A DNA stretch of 64,000 nucleotides from assembly GCA_015680685.1 (NCBI GenBank), contig MNCI01003588.1, positions 652,242 to 716,241 on the forward strand, written 5' to 3'. The translations under genes were made by a program, and so were the position numbers. This document shows, piece after piece, positions 35,483 through 46,429 of the stretch. Origin of the DNA: Gnetum montanum. Lineage: Eukaryota; Streptophyta; Gnetopsida; Gnetales; Gnetaceae. The notes under the pieces were generated by a model that worked only from the letters and a program-made list of their open reading frames with translations, did no database searches and had not been told where the DNA came from. Position 1 is the first letter of the stretch, and every line of letters begins with the position of its first letter.

Positions 35483-36650
35483 ATGTCCAAAATCCAAAGA
35501 ATAAATTAGAGAGAAATAGAGGCCTAAGTCAATGATTGGATGAATGTCCTTGAAGATCAAATTAATGAGATTAGGGGTGTTCAAGAAGAGCTTCATCAGT
35601 CAAATTAGGGGTTGGAGATAGATATGCAAAATATGTCTAAGGAAATTAAGAAATTATCCTAGAGTTTAAAGGACTAAATGGTCAGACATGCAAGGAAAGA
35701 AGGATTCCTTTGTAGACTCCATCAAGAAATTAATCAACCATCTCACTTAGCCTTCAAATCCTACCCACATTTCACCTAGGGATCAACATAAAGATAAAGA
35801 TCAACTAGGGATCCACACCAAAAACAACTCCCACCTACTAGTGGATAGGATACCAAAATCCCACCTTTACGCCATAGAGTAGAAACCAAAGGTAAGGGAT
35901 ATGGGAATTGGATTAATCCACCTATAGAATGATTGAGATAAGTTCATGTCAATAAAGTAAAATTAGATCATTATGATGGAGCCCCTAGGTTCAGTGCCAA
36001 GGCAAAGGATTAGCTTGATATAATGAAAAACTACTTCAATATGTTGAATTTTTTAAGCCAAGAACATCTAGAAGTTATCTCCTTGTATTCAAGAGGACTT
36101 GTGACAACATAGTGGAATGGATTGAGATCTCAAGGTTTGATTACAAATTGGCTTAACTTTTGTCAAGATTTTGAACAAAAATTTGTACCTGATTCTTTCC
36201 TCAAATAGTGCAAAATGAGATTTTATTCCTCAATATTGGGAAGGTGATCCATAGAAGATTACTATAAGGAATTCTGTATCTTTCTCAGTATGTAAGTCAC
36301 TAGGATGAGGGAGAATTAGCTTCAAAACTCATTGGTGTACTACGTTCTCAACTACATTCCCAAATCAGAGCTCATAATCCTGAAACCATTAATGAAGCAT
36401 TAAGAATTAGATACGAGCTACCCTTTGATAAGCAACTCTTTGACAAACTACCTTTCCACAAGCAATTGGAGAGGAAACACTAACAAAAAGAGCTCGATCT
36501 GGATTAGGATGTTTTATTTGTGGCAAAGATCATTTCAAATAAGAATGCTCAAAATTATGAACAAAAGTAAAAAGGACCAACCAAATCAAGAATCAAGAAC
36601 CCAATCCAAACATAAACAAAGGAAAAATTCCAACCACCACCATAGCCATG
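35483..36650 (+). pseudogene. gag: gypsy gag, broken
   Basis: From ATG 35483 (MSKIQRIN) the translation is coiled-coil-like (DWMNVLEDQINEIRGVQEEL). A capsid core then contains VKLDHYDGAPRFSAKAKD, IMKNYFNMLNFLSQEHLEV, WLNFCQDFEQKFVPDSFLK and IEDYYKEFCIFLSM. At about 36505 RSGLGCFICGKDHFK fits a zinc-knuckle relic. Eight or more stops. Layout and spacing fit a chromovirus-like gag in front of the protease and RT that follow, as inference. Confidence 0.72.
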
Positions 36651-37060
36651 AAGAATATATATCCATCAACTAAAATAGGTTTGCGTAAATTTCAATTTGC
36701 TTTACTAACTTTGAAAGGTTTAATTAAAGGTAAAAAAATTAAATTTTTGATTGATAGTGGTGCCAGTGATAACATTATTTATCCAAAGTTAATTAATTTA
36801 TTGAAATTAAGTTTACCTTCCATGAAAATTATTAAGATAGAATTGGTAGATGGAACAACCATGAGTAAGCATACCAGGTATGAAGAAATTAACTCTACTT
36901 TGCAAAACATGCCTTTTATTGAGGAATTGTTTTGATTTGAACTAGGCAATGTTGATGCAATTTTAGGAATGCCTTTATTGTAAAAATTTGATATTATTTC
37001 CCACTTTGGAACTCATTTTTTAAAAGTCCCAACCACTAATGGAGTTAGGGTTCTAAGGGC
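36648..37060 (+). pseudogene. gypsy protease region
   Basis: Contains KKIKFLIDSGASDNIIYPKL with the intact catalytic D-S-G (about 36750-36765) and, after a stop at 36933, VDAILGMPLL, the second protease motif (about 36952-36980). It is directly followed by the RT N-terminal linker. Confidence 0.8.
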
Positions 37061-37130
37061 GGTAGGAATAGCAAGGCAAATTCATTCAATAACCATTAAG
37101 TAAGCCAAAAAATTAGTCAAAAAGGGTGCT

Positions 37131-37980
37131 ATGATGTTGGTTGTCAAAGTAACTCAACCTCAAAGATTTTTAGGTATTAAGATTTCAAAAGAACTTAAGG
37201 AATATAATGAGTTAGTATTTGGTGAAACTAAAGAATTACCTCCAAAAGGGACTGTTGAGCATGCTATTGATATGTTTTTTGGTACACAACCTACTTTAAA
37301 AGTCCCTTATAGAGTTTCTACTTCTAAATTAAGAAAATTAAAAGTACAGTTAGACCAATTATTGGAAGAAGGAAAACTTTGACCTAATGTATCACCTTGG
37401 AGATGCACTAGTCTTATTCCTTAAAAAGAAAGATGGTAGGTTAAGATTACACATTGACTATAGAGCATTGAATAAAGTGATGATTAAAAATACTTATCCT
37501 TTGCCTAGGATCGATGATTTGTTTGATCAACTTATGGGTGCATGTTATTTTTCAAATATTGATTTAAAATTAGGTTATCACCAAATAAGAATCAAGGAGA
37601 AAGATATTAAGAAAACTACTTTTAGAACTAGGTATGGATTATAAGAATTTGTTGTGAGCCATTTGGATTAACTAATGCACTTGCAACATTCAAGGCATTA
37701 ATAAATAATATTTTTCATGAATATCTTCATTAATTTGTTATAGCATTTATGAAATATATACTTTTTTATTCTAAGTCAAGAGAAGAACATGTCAAACATT
37801 TGAAAATTACAATGGAAATGCTTAAAGAGCATTAGCTAAAAGCTAAGTTGAGTAAATGTAAACTCTTTAAGGAAGAAGTTTCATACTTGGGTAATATAGT
37901 TTTAAAGAAATAATTGCAAGTAGATCCAACAAAAATTAGTATGATCCAAGACTGGTCTGAATTAAAGATGTTACAATAGT
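37131..37980 (+). pseudogene. gypsy reverse transcriptase, catalytically dead
   Basis: Would copy element RNA into DNA. The N-terminal part (37131-37382) has LPPKGTVEHAIDMFFG and [20 protein letters not shown]. After a stop and frameshift, 37387-37644 has [55 protein letters not shown] and [11 protein letters not shown], all hallmarks of Ty3/gypsy RT. The catalytic Y-x-D-D box is replaced by FMKY (37746-37757), with both Asp lost, just before YSKSREEHVKHLK. Several further stops. It is the only RT I find in 64 kb. Confidence 0.9.
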
Positions 37981-38048
37981 TCATAGCTTCTTGGGTTTAT
38001 CTAGTTTTTATTGATATTTCATTAAAGACTATTCTACCTTGGTAAATT

Positions 38049-38370
38049 CATTGACTAACCTTTTGTAGGAGAAACGTGTGTTTAAGTTTGATGAAAAATT
38101 TAGGGAAGCTTTCCTTAGATTAAAGATGCTACTTACAACAATACCTATTCTGAGAATTCCAAATGAAGAATTACCATTTGAGGTATCTACAAATGCCTAT
38201 GGAATAGGAATTGATGTAGTTCTTTCACAAGAAGATAAAGTGGTATGTTATTAATGTTGTAAATTACAAGGAGCTAAGATAAATTACTCAACCCATGATT
38301 TAGGATTGCTAATAATTGTTCATGCTTTGAAAGTTTGGAGACATTATCTTTGTGAAAAAAAGGTTTGTAC
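38049..38370 (+). pseudogene. gypsy RNase H region
   Basis: PILRIPNEELPFEVSTNAYG then IGIDVVLSQEDKVV corresponds to the start of the RT-linked RNase H, which removes the RNA template strand. The catalytic Asp of the usual T-D-A motif is Asn here. It continues with a broken INYSTHDLGLLIIVHALKVW (about 38280-38340). Confidence 0.78.
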
Positions 38371-38569
38371 TAAGAAAAAATCATAAAATTTTAAAATATT
38401 TTTAGAGATAGCATATTTTGAATACTTGTCAAAGGTGATGGATAGAATTATTAGCTAAATATGATTTTGAAATCAAATATATTCTCAATAAGAAAAATGT
38501 TGTAGCTGATGCCCCTAGTTGAATGTGAAACTTAATGATAGGTGTGGTAATGACCCATATGGAAGAAGA

Positions 38570-38830
38570 AATCAAGGAACAAATAAAAGAATATCCTTAT
38601 TTTAATAAGATTTTAACCAATATTTCCTTTGAGCCTTGATATCAACTTATCTCTAATAGTTTATTGATAAAAGAACAAAGAATGTACATACTAGAAGGGT
38701 ACTGGAGACTAAGGTTGTTGTGTGAAGCACATGAAGTAACATATGTAGGACACTTTGGTTATATTGAGACTTATATGATGATACAAAAATCTTATTTTTG
38801 GCATGGAATGAAGAATGATGTGTCCTCAGA
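38570..38830 (+). pseudogene. gypsy integrase, zinc-binding domain only
   Basis: LLCEAHEVTYVGHFGYIETY and MMIQKSYFWHGMKNDV match the N-terminal H-H-C-C domain region of gypsy integrases, which precedes the DDE core. The element breaks off right after it, so the catalytic core and chromodomain region are absent. Confidence 0.75.
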
Positions 38831-38904
38831 CATTAACTAACCTTTTGTAGGAGAAATGTATGTTCAAATTTGATGAAAAATGCAAGGAATCTTTTCTCAA
38901 ATCA
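38831..38904 (+). repeat. partial re-copy of the RT/RNase H joint
   Basis: Repeats 38049-38122 with about a dozen substitutions ('aaccttttgtaggagaaa', 'tttgatgaaaaat'). It follows the integrase fragment out of order, then passes into ORF P. This looks like a junction of two element copies rather than one continuous element. Confidence 0.72.
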
Positions 38905-39093
38905 GTGGTGAAGCTTGTTGTTGCTATTGTTGTTGTTTAGTTGGTGGCTACTTTCTAGGTCATACTTGTTGTTGTTGATTGATAACTAGAATGTTTCCGG
39001 TAGGAGTTTAACCTATAGCTTGCTTAGTGCCTATTGGTTTTTTGAGCTAATCTTCTTTAGGAGGCACTGGATTTGTTATTTTTGCATAGGAAA
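38905..39093 (-). pseudogene. ORF P, Gln-rich linker part
   Basis: Minus-strand translation from 39093 gives AKITNPVPPKED, LKKPIGTKQAIG, TPTGNILVINQQQQV and PPTKQQQ before further Gln codons, with stops where CAG, CAA or CGA would be expected. It continues the reading of 42592 across the inserted element 39094-42591. This continuity, together with the GGAAA/GAAAA duplication, supports ORF P as the target of that insertion. Confidence 0.58.
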
Positions 39094-39430
39094 TGTGACA
39101 TCCCATTTCTAGATGTCATAAAAATATGATTGCTTAATTTATTACACTCATCATTTCCTTAGATAATATTTGGGAAATATTATAAATTTTTTAATAAATG
39201 AATTAATTGAAAAATAAACAATTAATACTAAACAAAGAAAAATGGATAAATTTTATTAATAAAAAAGAGTATTGTAACACCCTTTAGGTTATCTTCTTAT
39301 GCCACTTAAGGCTTAGAGGCAATGCAGCACTGCCACCATGGTTAGGTTGTCCTACCAAAGGTGTAATCAATCCATTTTATCCCACTTCACCTAGCTCTTG
39401 TTACTCGCCTCTACAGGCTAGAGTTCCATC
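39094..39430 (-). repeat. truncated LTR, family K
   Basis: Plus-strand TGTGACATCCCATTTC at its left end, collinear with 42084-42420. The outer ~170 bp of the LTR (its 5' part) is missing, replaced by gene-Q sequence from about 39431. Confidence 0.82.
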
Positions 39431-39436
39431 ACCTTT

Positions 39437-41840
39437 GCATCCAATTCCTAAGGATACTCCAAATGCTATAAGAAATGTGGAGCAACTATTAGGTGTAGAA
39501 ACCAAAAATCTCAGTGGCTGGAACATTGAGAGGTTGTTGGATGTACAGTTTAACCCCAGATCTGTGTGAGGGCCATGCTGGAGAGAAATGGAAATGGGGT
39601 GCCTTGAACAATCTAGTCGATTAGATAGGGACTTAACCGATGTAATGTTTGTCTTGGAAATGATACATGTGAAGTAAAGTGATGGTCAATAAATGCAAAT
39701 GATAAAAAATAGTGCAAAAAGACATGATGATAGTAAGAAAATAAAAAAATAGACTTGGGTGAGAAAGTGCACCACCCTAAGGTCACAGATCTGATCTTTG
39801 TTTTGTTGGAAGATGTACAACTAAACATGCAACACTAAAGAAGCACAGCTTACATAGAGTAGTATGGTCACATGTCCCTAAGCTATAGTGAATAACTTGC
39901 TACTTGGGATTCTTCTGTTTGCTAATCTACTCGCCAAGATGCCAAAATGCTAAACTCGCAAAAGGATGTTTGAAGCCAACCAGAAAGCTCAAAGCCAACC
40001 AGAATGGTAAGAATGCCCATTATGCTCTCTAAAAGCCAACTCAAAAGCCAACCATGCAAAAAAGCCAACTCTTTGAGCATTGTTCACTGGGGTATTTATA
40101 GGGCTAGGAGCAAGAGAAAAAAGTGGTCTGGATGCCACGTGTCTTGGGCCCCACAAGGTGTAAACATGATTACACTAAGTAGGTGTATGATGCTGGATGT
40201 GAACCTTGTTACACTGTGACCATACTGCTGAAACTACATGTGCGAAAATCTAGAAAGCATGACAACAACAACAAAAAAAATGGGGCCTATGCTCTAGGAC
40301 TATGTCTTCCTTACTCTTGCAAGTAGGTTCAAGCATAGGAACAATTTTGGGGATTGACCAGGGATATGCAAAATAAAGTAAACTTGCTAATTTTATCTGC
40401 TGAAAAGGTGTTAGGGCAAGAATAATCATGCCAACATGTTATAGAGTTAACCAAATATGTCTTGATGCCTCCATGCTAGTGTTGCACTACTTACGTTGTC
40501 TAGCACGTTAACGTAGTGTAAGTAATTGTTCGCTACACTGTGCTATGCTACGTAGCATAGCATAGCATAGCATATCCACTAGTCTTGACAGAAGTTTTGT
40601 GTAGAAGCTAGGAGCATTTTTCTGAGGCTTAGTCAAGCAAACAACTACAACTTTTTTCCTCCATGCTAGAAAGCCTTTGGGCTTGCTAGGTTCATCATTG
40701 GGGAATTCTATTGTTTTTTCATCATTGCTATGCTGTGATATGCTATGTAGCATAGCATAGTGTAGTAGCCAGTGTGTCATGCATCCTTGTTTAATCTTCC
40801 ATTTTCTACCAGGAAACCTTACTTGAGGCATGAGGGCTAAATAAGAAAGCCATTTTTGGAGGCTAAAGCATTGCCAAGTGCAATCCTCTTCTTGGAGTCA
40901 CTTGGTAGGAAGGCCTTTGTGCACCTTGACCCTGCTATTCTATGCTACACTACATAGCGTAGCATAGCATAGCACCCTATGTTGGTGGAGCAAGCTTGCT
41001 TGATAGTTGCAACATGGACAAATTCTTTGGAAGACTAACTTGATATCAAATTGCATGTTGGACGCTTAATTGGTCTCTTCATGGCTTGCTACGTTGCGCA
41101 GCATAGCATAGTGTAGCAGATTTCTCCGTTAGAAAACTTGCCAAATTGTTTAGCTCATCTTGAACACTTTCGACAATTCCTAGCATGGTCCTTGGGTAGA
41201 CTGTCAGTAGAGTCAATTATCTAGTTGGCAAGCTGGAGAGTTCATCAGGCCTATCAGCCCTGGAGATAGAACACTTGCTAGATTGTACAGTCTATCCTTA
41301 GTGCCTACATTGTTCTGATGGTCCATCATGACACTGCACTTGTGGAAATCCTTCCCCAAATTCCAAGACTCTGTTGATGCATCAGGGTCTTGAAATTTTA
41401 TGATGTTTCATTAGGAGAATTAGAAAGTACAGCATGCTATGCTTGTCATCTAGAAACTCGTGAATGGTTCCTTCAAATTGATAATGATTAATGTTAGGTA
41501 ATACATTTTTTCTCTTCCTTTCTTCTTTTTCTTTGTATTTGTTTGTTGATTTGATCATAACTCATAATTTAAATCTTGTTTTCTATAGAGAAAGGAGAAG
41601 GAATGAAAAAGGAACATGGATGATTGATCAATATAGATAGATATATTGCAAGCCTAAGTTAAAAGAAAGGAGGAATTAGTAGTGGCAGCAAGATGTGTGA
41701 CCAAATATATCAAACAATTGTGTGATGAACTGGCTAAATGCAAAGTAGTGCTTAGCAAGGAAAATGCTACCACTAAAGAAAGAGAGTCCTAATTAAATAT
41801 AATCATAGATCTTCTTAAGTCTTTCAGTCATAACAAATGA
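39437..41840 (+). pseudogene. antisense gene Q, copy 2 (3' part), split by solo LTR
   Basis: Plus-strand exon PIPKDTPNAIRNVEQLL (39445-39493) continues after the solo LTR as GELESTACYACHLETREWF and LQIDND (41411-41475). A GT-AG intron at 41498-41588 follows (acceptor TTTTCTATAG), then VAARCVTKYIKQLCDELAKC and IIIDLLKSFSHNK with stop at 41838-41840. It aligns with 32084-32500 of copy 1 on the opposite strand. Several differences between the copies are synonymous or conservative (R/K, I/V), hinting at past selection. One to three stops in the exons. Function unknown. Confidence 0.68.
39494..41410 (-). mobile_element. solo LTR, family S (1917 bp)
   Basis: On the minus strand it runs TGAAACATC...TTTCTACA and has an exact target duplication, TTAGG, at 39489-39493 and 41411-41415. 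It is homologous end to end, inverted, to 6631-8437. It keeps the four palindrome clusters in the same order (40531-40574, 40741-40766, 40934-40975, 41088-41118). Its insertion splits a codon-continuous exon of gene Q, so it is younger than the element hosting it. Confidence 0.92.
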
Positions 41841-42070
41841 TCATACTTGCCTTCCTTACATTTTTACCATTCTGCTTCTTTTCCCTATTCTTCCTTTTCT
41901 ATATCCTACGTAAATGTACTTCCTCTCATTCCTCTTTTACTATAAAATAATATAATAAAATATAATATTTTCTTCCATTTTGTTATTTTACTTAATGTAC
42001 CTATGTTCTATAATAAAAATAATAATAAAATAAGGTTTTTCTTCCACTTTGGCTCCTAAATTGTGGTTTT

Positions 42071-42083
42071 CTTTGATACCAAA
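42071..42083 (-). promoter_or_regulatory. tRNA-iMet primer-binding site
   Basis: Minus-strand TTTGGTATCAAAG adjoins the LTR end TGTCACA, one transition from TGGTATCAGAG. It fixes the minus orientation of the element at 39094-42591. Confidence 0.82.
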
Positions 42084-42591
42084 TGTGACATCTCATTCCC
42101 AGATGTTGTAAAAATACAATCGCTTAATTTATTACATTCATCATTTCGTTAGATAATATTCAGGAAATATTTTAAATATTTTAATAAATGAATTAACTAA
42201 AAAAATAATTAGTACTAAAGAATGAAACAAAGAAAAATGGATAGATTTTATTAATAGAATAGAGCACTGTAATGCCCTTTAGGTTGTCTTCCTATACCAC
42301 TTAAGCCTTAGAGGCAATCCAACACTGCCACCACGGTTAGAATGTCTTGCTAAAGGGGTGATCAGTCCCTTTTTTTCTTGCTTCACCCATCTCTTGTTAC
42401 TTCCTTCTCCTAGCTTCACAACTCCATCCCTAACATGACCTCTAACCCTGACCTTAAATGGCATAGGTCAAACATTTTTCCAAGGGATACATGAATAGTC
42501 ATAACTCCTCATAACAAGGTGCCCCTTCATTTGAAGGTTAATTACATTATTTACAATAGTTTCCACCCTTGACAAGGGATGGGATGTTATA
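42084..42591 (-). repeat. 5' LTR of short family-K element (508 bp)
   Basis: Minus strand starts TATAACATCCCATCCC and ends GATGTCACA. It is collinear with 31333-31839 and differs from it in length by one base. It shares the 'gtggcataggaagac' and 'aaggggcacc/aggggaacc' blocks. Confidence 0.88.
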
Positions 42592-43494
42592 GAAAACATT
42601 ATTGGCTTTCCTTAAGACATCATTAGTATAGCCCAAGATTCTTACGTGCTTACATAGCTTCCTTGTTAGGCAAGAGAATGGCAGTGTTAGTTTCCCCACC
42701 TTCTTCTCCTCGAACCACCTTTGCATTTCTAGGAAGAGAAAATGGATGATGTTGGCATTAAATTTCCCATTAAAATTATACTTTTTCAAGCCTCATAGAT
42801 TGAAATTAGATTAAGCCTTTTGGTTGGGAATAGGTGGTATGTTCCTATCTTAAAGTAGATCTTTCATTTGACAGTCATCTCATTGTAATCTTTGTCTTCC
42901 TTTCCATAGGATATTTGTAGCCACAATTTCTTGGCATATGTGTTAGACCTCATGGAAATTTGTGCCACATTAGCCCCTTCATTTGGGATATTCGGGGCTT
43001 TGACAATTGCCTCTACTAAATAAGATACTAAAATTCCTTCTATTTTTACTATAGCATTAGCTTGCTTATTCTAGAAAAACTAATAAGTCTCTCCCAAATA
43101 CCATTCAACACTATTAGGAAACTTATGCCATAGGGGAGGTGCATGAAGTTGCATCCTCATAACCTCTAGAGAAAAATTCATGAAGAGTCTAAAGTTTAAT
43201 TCCACGATGATCGTGAACATAGGAGACTTTTCTTGGATGGCTTGTAGACAATCATTGGATAATGTGAGACATTTTCCCTACTTTGGTACTAGCAAGACCT
43301 CTCTACTTTTGCTTATGTAGAGTGTTCAATAAGAGTTTGTTGGTGGATGCTAAATGATTACACCTCCTCCTTTGCATGTTTAGCTTGAGGAGTTTGTTCT
43401 CCTGTTTGGCCTCTCCCATGGCCTCATAATCTCTTGCCACCTTTTTGAAAAGATCCTTTAGCTCTTGGTCTCTTTGGGGCCATCTACAATCCAT
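42592..43494 (-). pseudogene. ORF P, N-terminal part
   Basis: Minus-strand frame from 43494 (MDCRWPQRDQELKDLFKK, then EAMGEAKQENKLLKLNM, coiled-coil-like). After stops it continues with YNFNGKFNANIIHFLFLEMQ and RWFEEKKVGKLTLPFSCLTR, reaching VLRKANNVF at 42592. It is cut there by the short family-K element and resumes at 39093. The true start is unknown. No family recognised; the combination of a globular N-part, Gln-rich linker and coiled coil resembles the layout of gene Q, but I see no clear sequence match between the two. Confidence 0.55.
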
Positions 43495-45967
43495 AAGAGT
43501 TTGGAATTATTTAAGTATTCTAATTAATTCTTAATGGTTCATAATCCTTCTAATACTCTTGGTTAGATTAAGTCCTTGTCTTATTATGATTGTAGAGTTA
43601 GGAAAATTTTGAAAAGAAACCCCTAGTTATTATATCTTTAACTCTTATTACCTTTCATCATTATCGTTTCTTTGTTTGTTACTACTCAAAATAGTTGGTA
43701 TGGTTGGTCAGGAGAATCAATTACGTCTTTTGGCTCTAATTTAGTTGATAAAGTGGAATATTCTTATGTTATTCTTATACTTACCCTTATACTATCTTTC
43801 GATTCTTAGGAAAAATTTGGCTCAACTGCACAATCATATCCCCCACAACTAAATTAAGCACTTCAGGATTAACAAGATTTGAGAATTTCATAAATTGGAG
43901 CTATGGTGAAGAAGTTATGGCTTTGGGAAGTTAGATTACTAGAGCTCAAAGAAAAAACTTCAAAAACTCCTCTTATTGTGAAATGAGGAAATGAAAATTT
44001 TTTTGTAAGTACATATACTATTTTTACATACATGACATCATAGATGTGACATCGTAGGTCATGTGACATCATAGCTATGACATCATTACAAAAAAAATTG
44101 AAATTTTTGGTGGATTTTGATGGAAACAATGAGTTAATTGGAATGTTTGAAAGATGTGAAGGTTTTCTAAAGGATCTTAGATCATTAATGATGCTTAGAT
44201 TTTTAAAAATTTAATGTTCAAAGTTCATAAGGAAGGAATTTTGGGTAATGAAAGGTTATAGAGTTAGTATGAGATGGATTCAAGATTCTCAATTATCAGA
44301 TAGGTTCTAGGATGATATGGAAAGTATTTGTTGAGTCTATATTATTTTGGAAGGCACAAGATGATGTGGAATTGTTTGTCAAGTATGATATATAATATTT
44401 ATACAACTAGATCCCCCCCAAAGTCGGCTTCAGTGCTTAGTGCCCTTGTATAACCACGTCTAAAAGTATTTGTAGGTACTTAAGAAGTTGAATTTAATAC
44501 ATATTTTTCTAGCAAAATAGACATGTTAGTATCACTATATTGGGAAAATAACACTATCTTATACAAAACCATAAATTTGTGATTAAATATACAATGAAAT
44601 AAAATGGACTATAGAAGGGATTGCTAAAACTAGGACATGATGTATCTTACGATAGGCATACTAAATTCTTGTATGTAATCTATGGTTAAAGTAATCATTA
44701 CCTTTTTGTCCACAATTCAAACCAAGTCCAAACCACTATCTAGTGACATCACATTGTATCATCCCCAAGACTAACAACCATAAGAGTATCATTGTTGGAA
44801 AAAGTATTATTCCTTGGCATGTTTGTTAGTGAAAGAGTTTATTAATAGCAGACTTTTATTTTTGAAATTTTTGAGAATTGCCTATGTTCAAGCATGGGTA
44901 ACATGTCTTTTCAATGATATGATAAGGTAGCACTTATTGTACTTTTCCATTTTTCATTAGAACTCAAAAGAATATACATTCTTGACAATAGGATAGAACT
45001 CACAATCATGGTCCTAGATAATCCATAAGTTCCCTTAATGTTACACCCATTTCATTCCCACTTGGTTTTTGACTTTTCTATCTAGGCATAATGACCATAA
45101 GTTTATTCTTAGTTTTATTATGAGAAGAATATCATTATGGCCATGGTAAGAACCTCTTATTGTTGAAATGGGTGGATGGATGTCATGGTCTCATTGTTTA
45201 GGTAATCAGTCTCTTATGATTGATAATATAGGGAAATCTTCACCTTATTGGGACTACATCTTACTTTATTGTTTGCATTTTATTTGAAAATTAACAAAAA
45301 TATGTACAAAAGCATAACAAATATCATAGAAAATTGTAAAATAGAGGAAGATTTTGAAAAATATCAAAGAATCAAAAATGTTTAAGAATGTGAAAAAGGT
45401 AATAAGAAAAGTAAAAGGTAATAAGAAAAGTACAAATTATAACAAAAATTATAAACCAAAAAGTTAAGAAAAAAAAAGTTAAAAAGCACTTATTAATCCC
45501 TTAATCAAGATAAGGTATCTCCCCCACAACTGAACTCATGGACGAGTGTTCAGAAAATGGACCCTAGATCCCCTAGATCATACACTCTATGTTTCTCATT
45601 TACCATCCTTAGTGATTTAGTTTTTTGATTATTATGCCATGTAATGTTGATGGTAATCAAGTTCTAATCATCTAAGGATATATATCCCATTGGACTAGAT
45701 GGTCTTTCACTCTCAGAAGGTTCAACTATACTTTCTTGTTTATTCTTAAACTCAAATTTTAAGCCTCCATTATCCACTATCCATTGGTGTATGATTACAT
45801 TTTATGATATTCTTTTGTAAGTTCTTAGTTTGGGTTATTTTCTTAGGGCTGGAGTTAATAAGTAAGTTAGAAATTTCCATGGATGTTTTGGATGGTCGTA
45901 TGGTATCATTTGTTGGCCATTGGGTGTCTTTTGGTTTGGTGGTCCATGTTTATTTTTGTTCACACAC
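43495..45967. other. undefined internal part of the outer family-T element
   Basis: No polymerase or integrase motif on either strand. Two purine-rich tracts on the minus strand, with GTTGTGGGGGATATG (about 43842) and GTTGTGGGGGAGATACC (about 45528), look like PPT contexts and may mark borders of further lost elements. 44030-44085 has four TGACATC(A/G)TAG repeats like those in family-T LTRs. Confidence 0.4.
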
Positions 45968-46420
45968 TTATTTCTCACATCTATTGTGGGTTGATGTAAG
46001 GATTTTGTTCACATCCTGATTTTTTTCTTCATAACTACACCCTTTGTTGTCATCAGTGATGCATGGAATTATTTGCATATGTATGGATCCTTCTTCATCT
46101 TCCTTATAGATTTCCATGGATAAATCTCTCATTCCTAGCTTAGCATCTATTGTGCTAAGCCATGCTCTTTTCATAATGATAGGAAATTCCTTATTGTGAT
46201 TCTTCACATCAATCACTAAGAAATCTATTGGATAATACCATCCATTGATAGTGGTCACCACAGCTTCTATCTATCCCAAAGGAATGGTGATAGATTGATC
46301 TACCAGCTCTAATCTTATGTTGCACTTCCTTAAAGGTAGTAGGTTCCATGCCTTGTATGTTTCTTGGTATATCAAGTTTACTCCAGAACCTAAATCTAGT
46401 AGAGCCTTTCATGGTGAATT
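45968..46420 (-). pseudogene. family-T protease, minus strand
   Basis: Homologue of 19872-20495. On the minus strand a frame near 46400 reads ALLDLGSGVN (D-S-G changed to D-L-G). One base shift later the long frame from 46261 carries GWYYPIDFLVIDVKNHNKEF and PIIMKRAWLSTIDAKLGMRD (G-R changed to K-R). It follows the gag remnant as expected. Confidence 0.78.
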
Positions 46421-46429
46421 TTTAGCTAC

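Larger units (their letters stand above)
31333..38904 (+). mobile_element. family-K LTR element with antisense gene, truncated (and gypsy pol)
   Basis: Starts with a 507-bp LTR and a tRNA-iMet primer site, then carries antisense gene Q (34221-32084), an undefined kilobase, a 5S-like fragment, and a plus-strand gypsy gag-protease-RT-RNase H-integrase remnant that breaks off at about 38830-38904. No 3' LTR is present. Whether the gag-pol belongs to this element or to a second insertion is open: nothing between 34.2 and 35.5 kb marks a border clearly. It interrupts ORF P, whose pieces lie at 31332 and from 38905. Confidence 0.6.
39094..42591 (-). mobile_element. family-K LTR element, short copy, with nested solo LTR
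   Basis: Reading right to left: 5' LTR 42591-42084, tRNA-iMet PBS 42083, part of gene Q in antisense (plus strand), then a truncated LTR 39430-39094. The flanks GGAAA (39089-39093) and GAAAA (42592-42596) agree at four of five bases. Without the 1917-bp solo LTR inside, the internal part is only about 740 bp, so this is a deletion derivative that never needed gag-pol of its own. It is a relative of 31333-38904 in opposite orientation. Confidence 0.8.

Noticed and set aside
39094-42591. The K elements as a large palindromic DNA transposon with inverted ends TGTGACATCC/GGGATGTTATA
   Set aside because: Each segment has a tRNA-iMet primer site beside the inner LTR edge and a ~508-bp LTR with its own terminal dinucleotides, so inverted retrotransposon copies explain it better.
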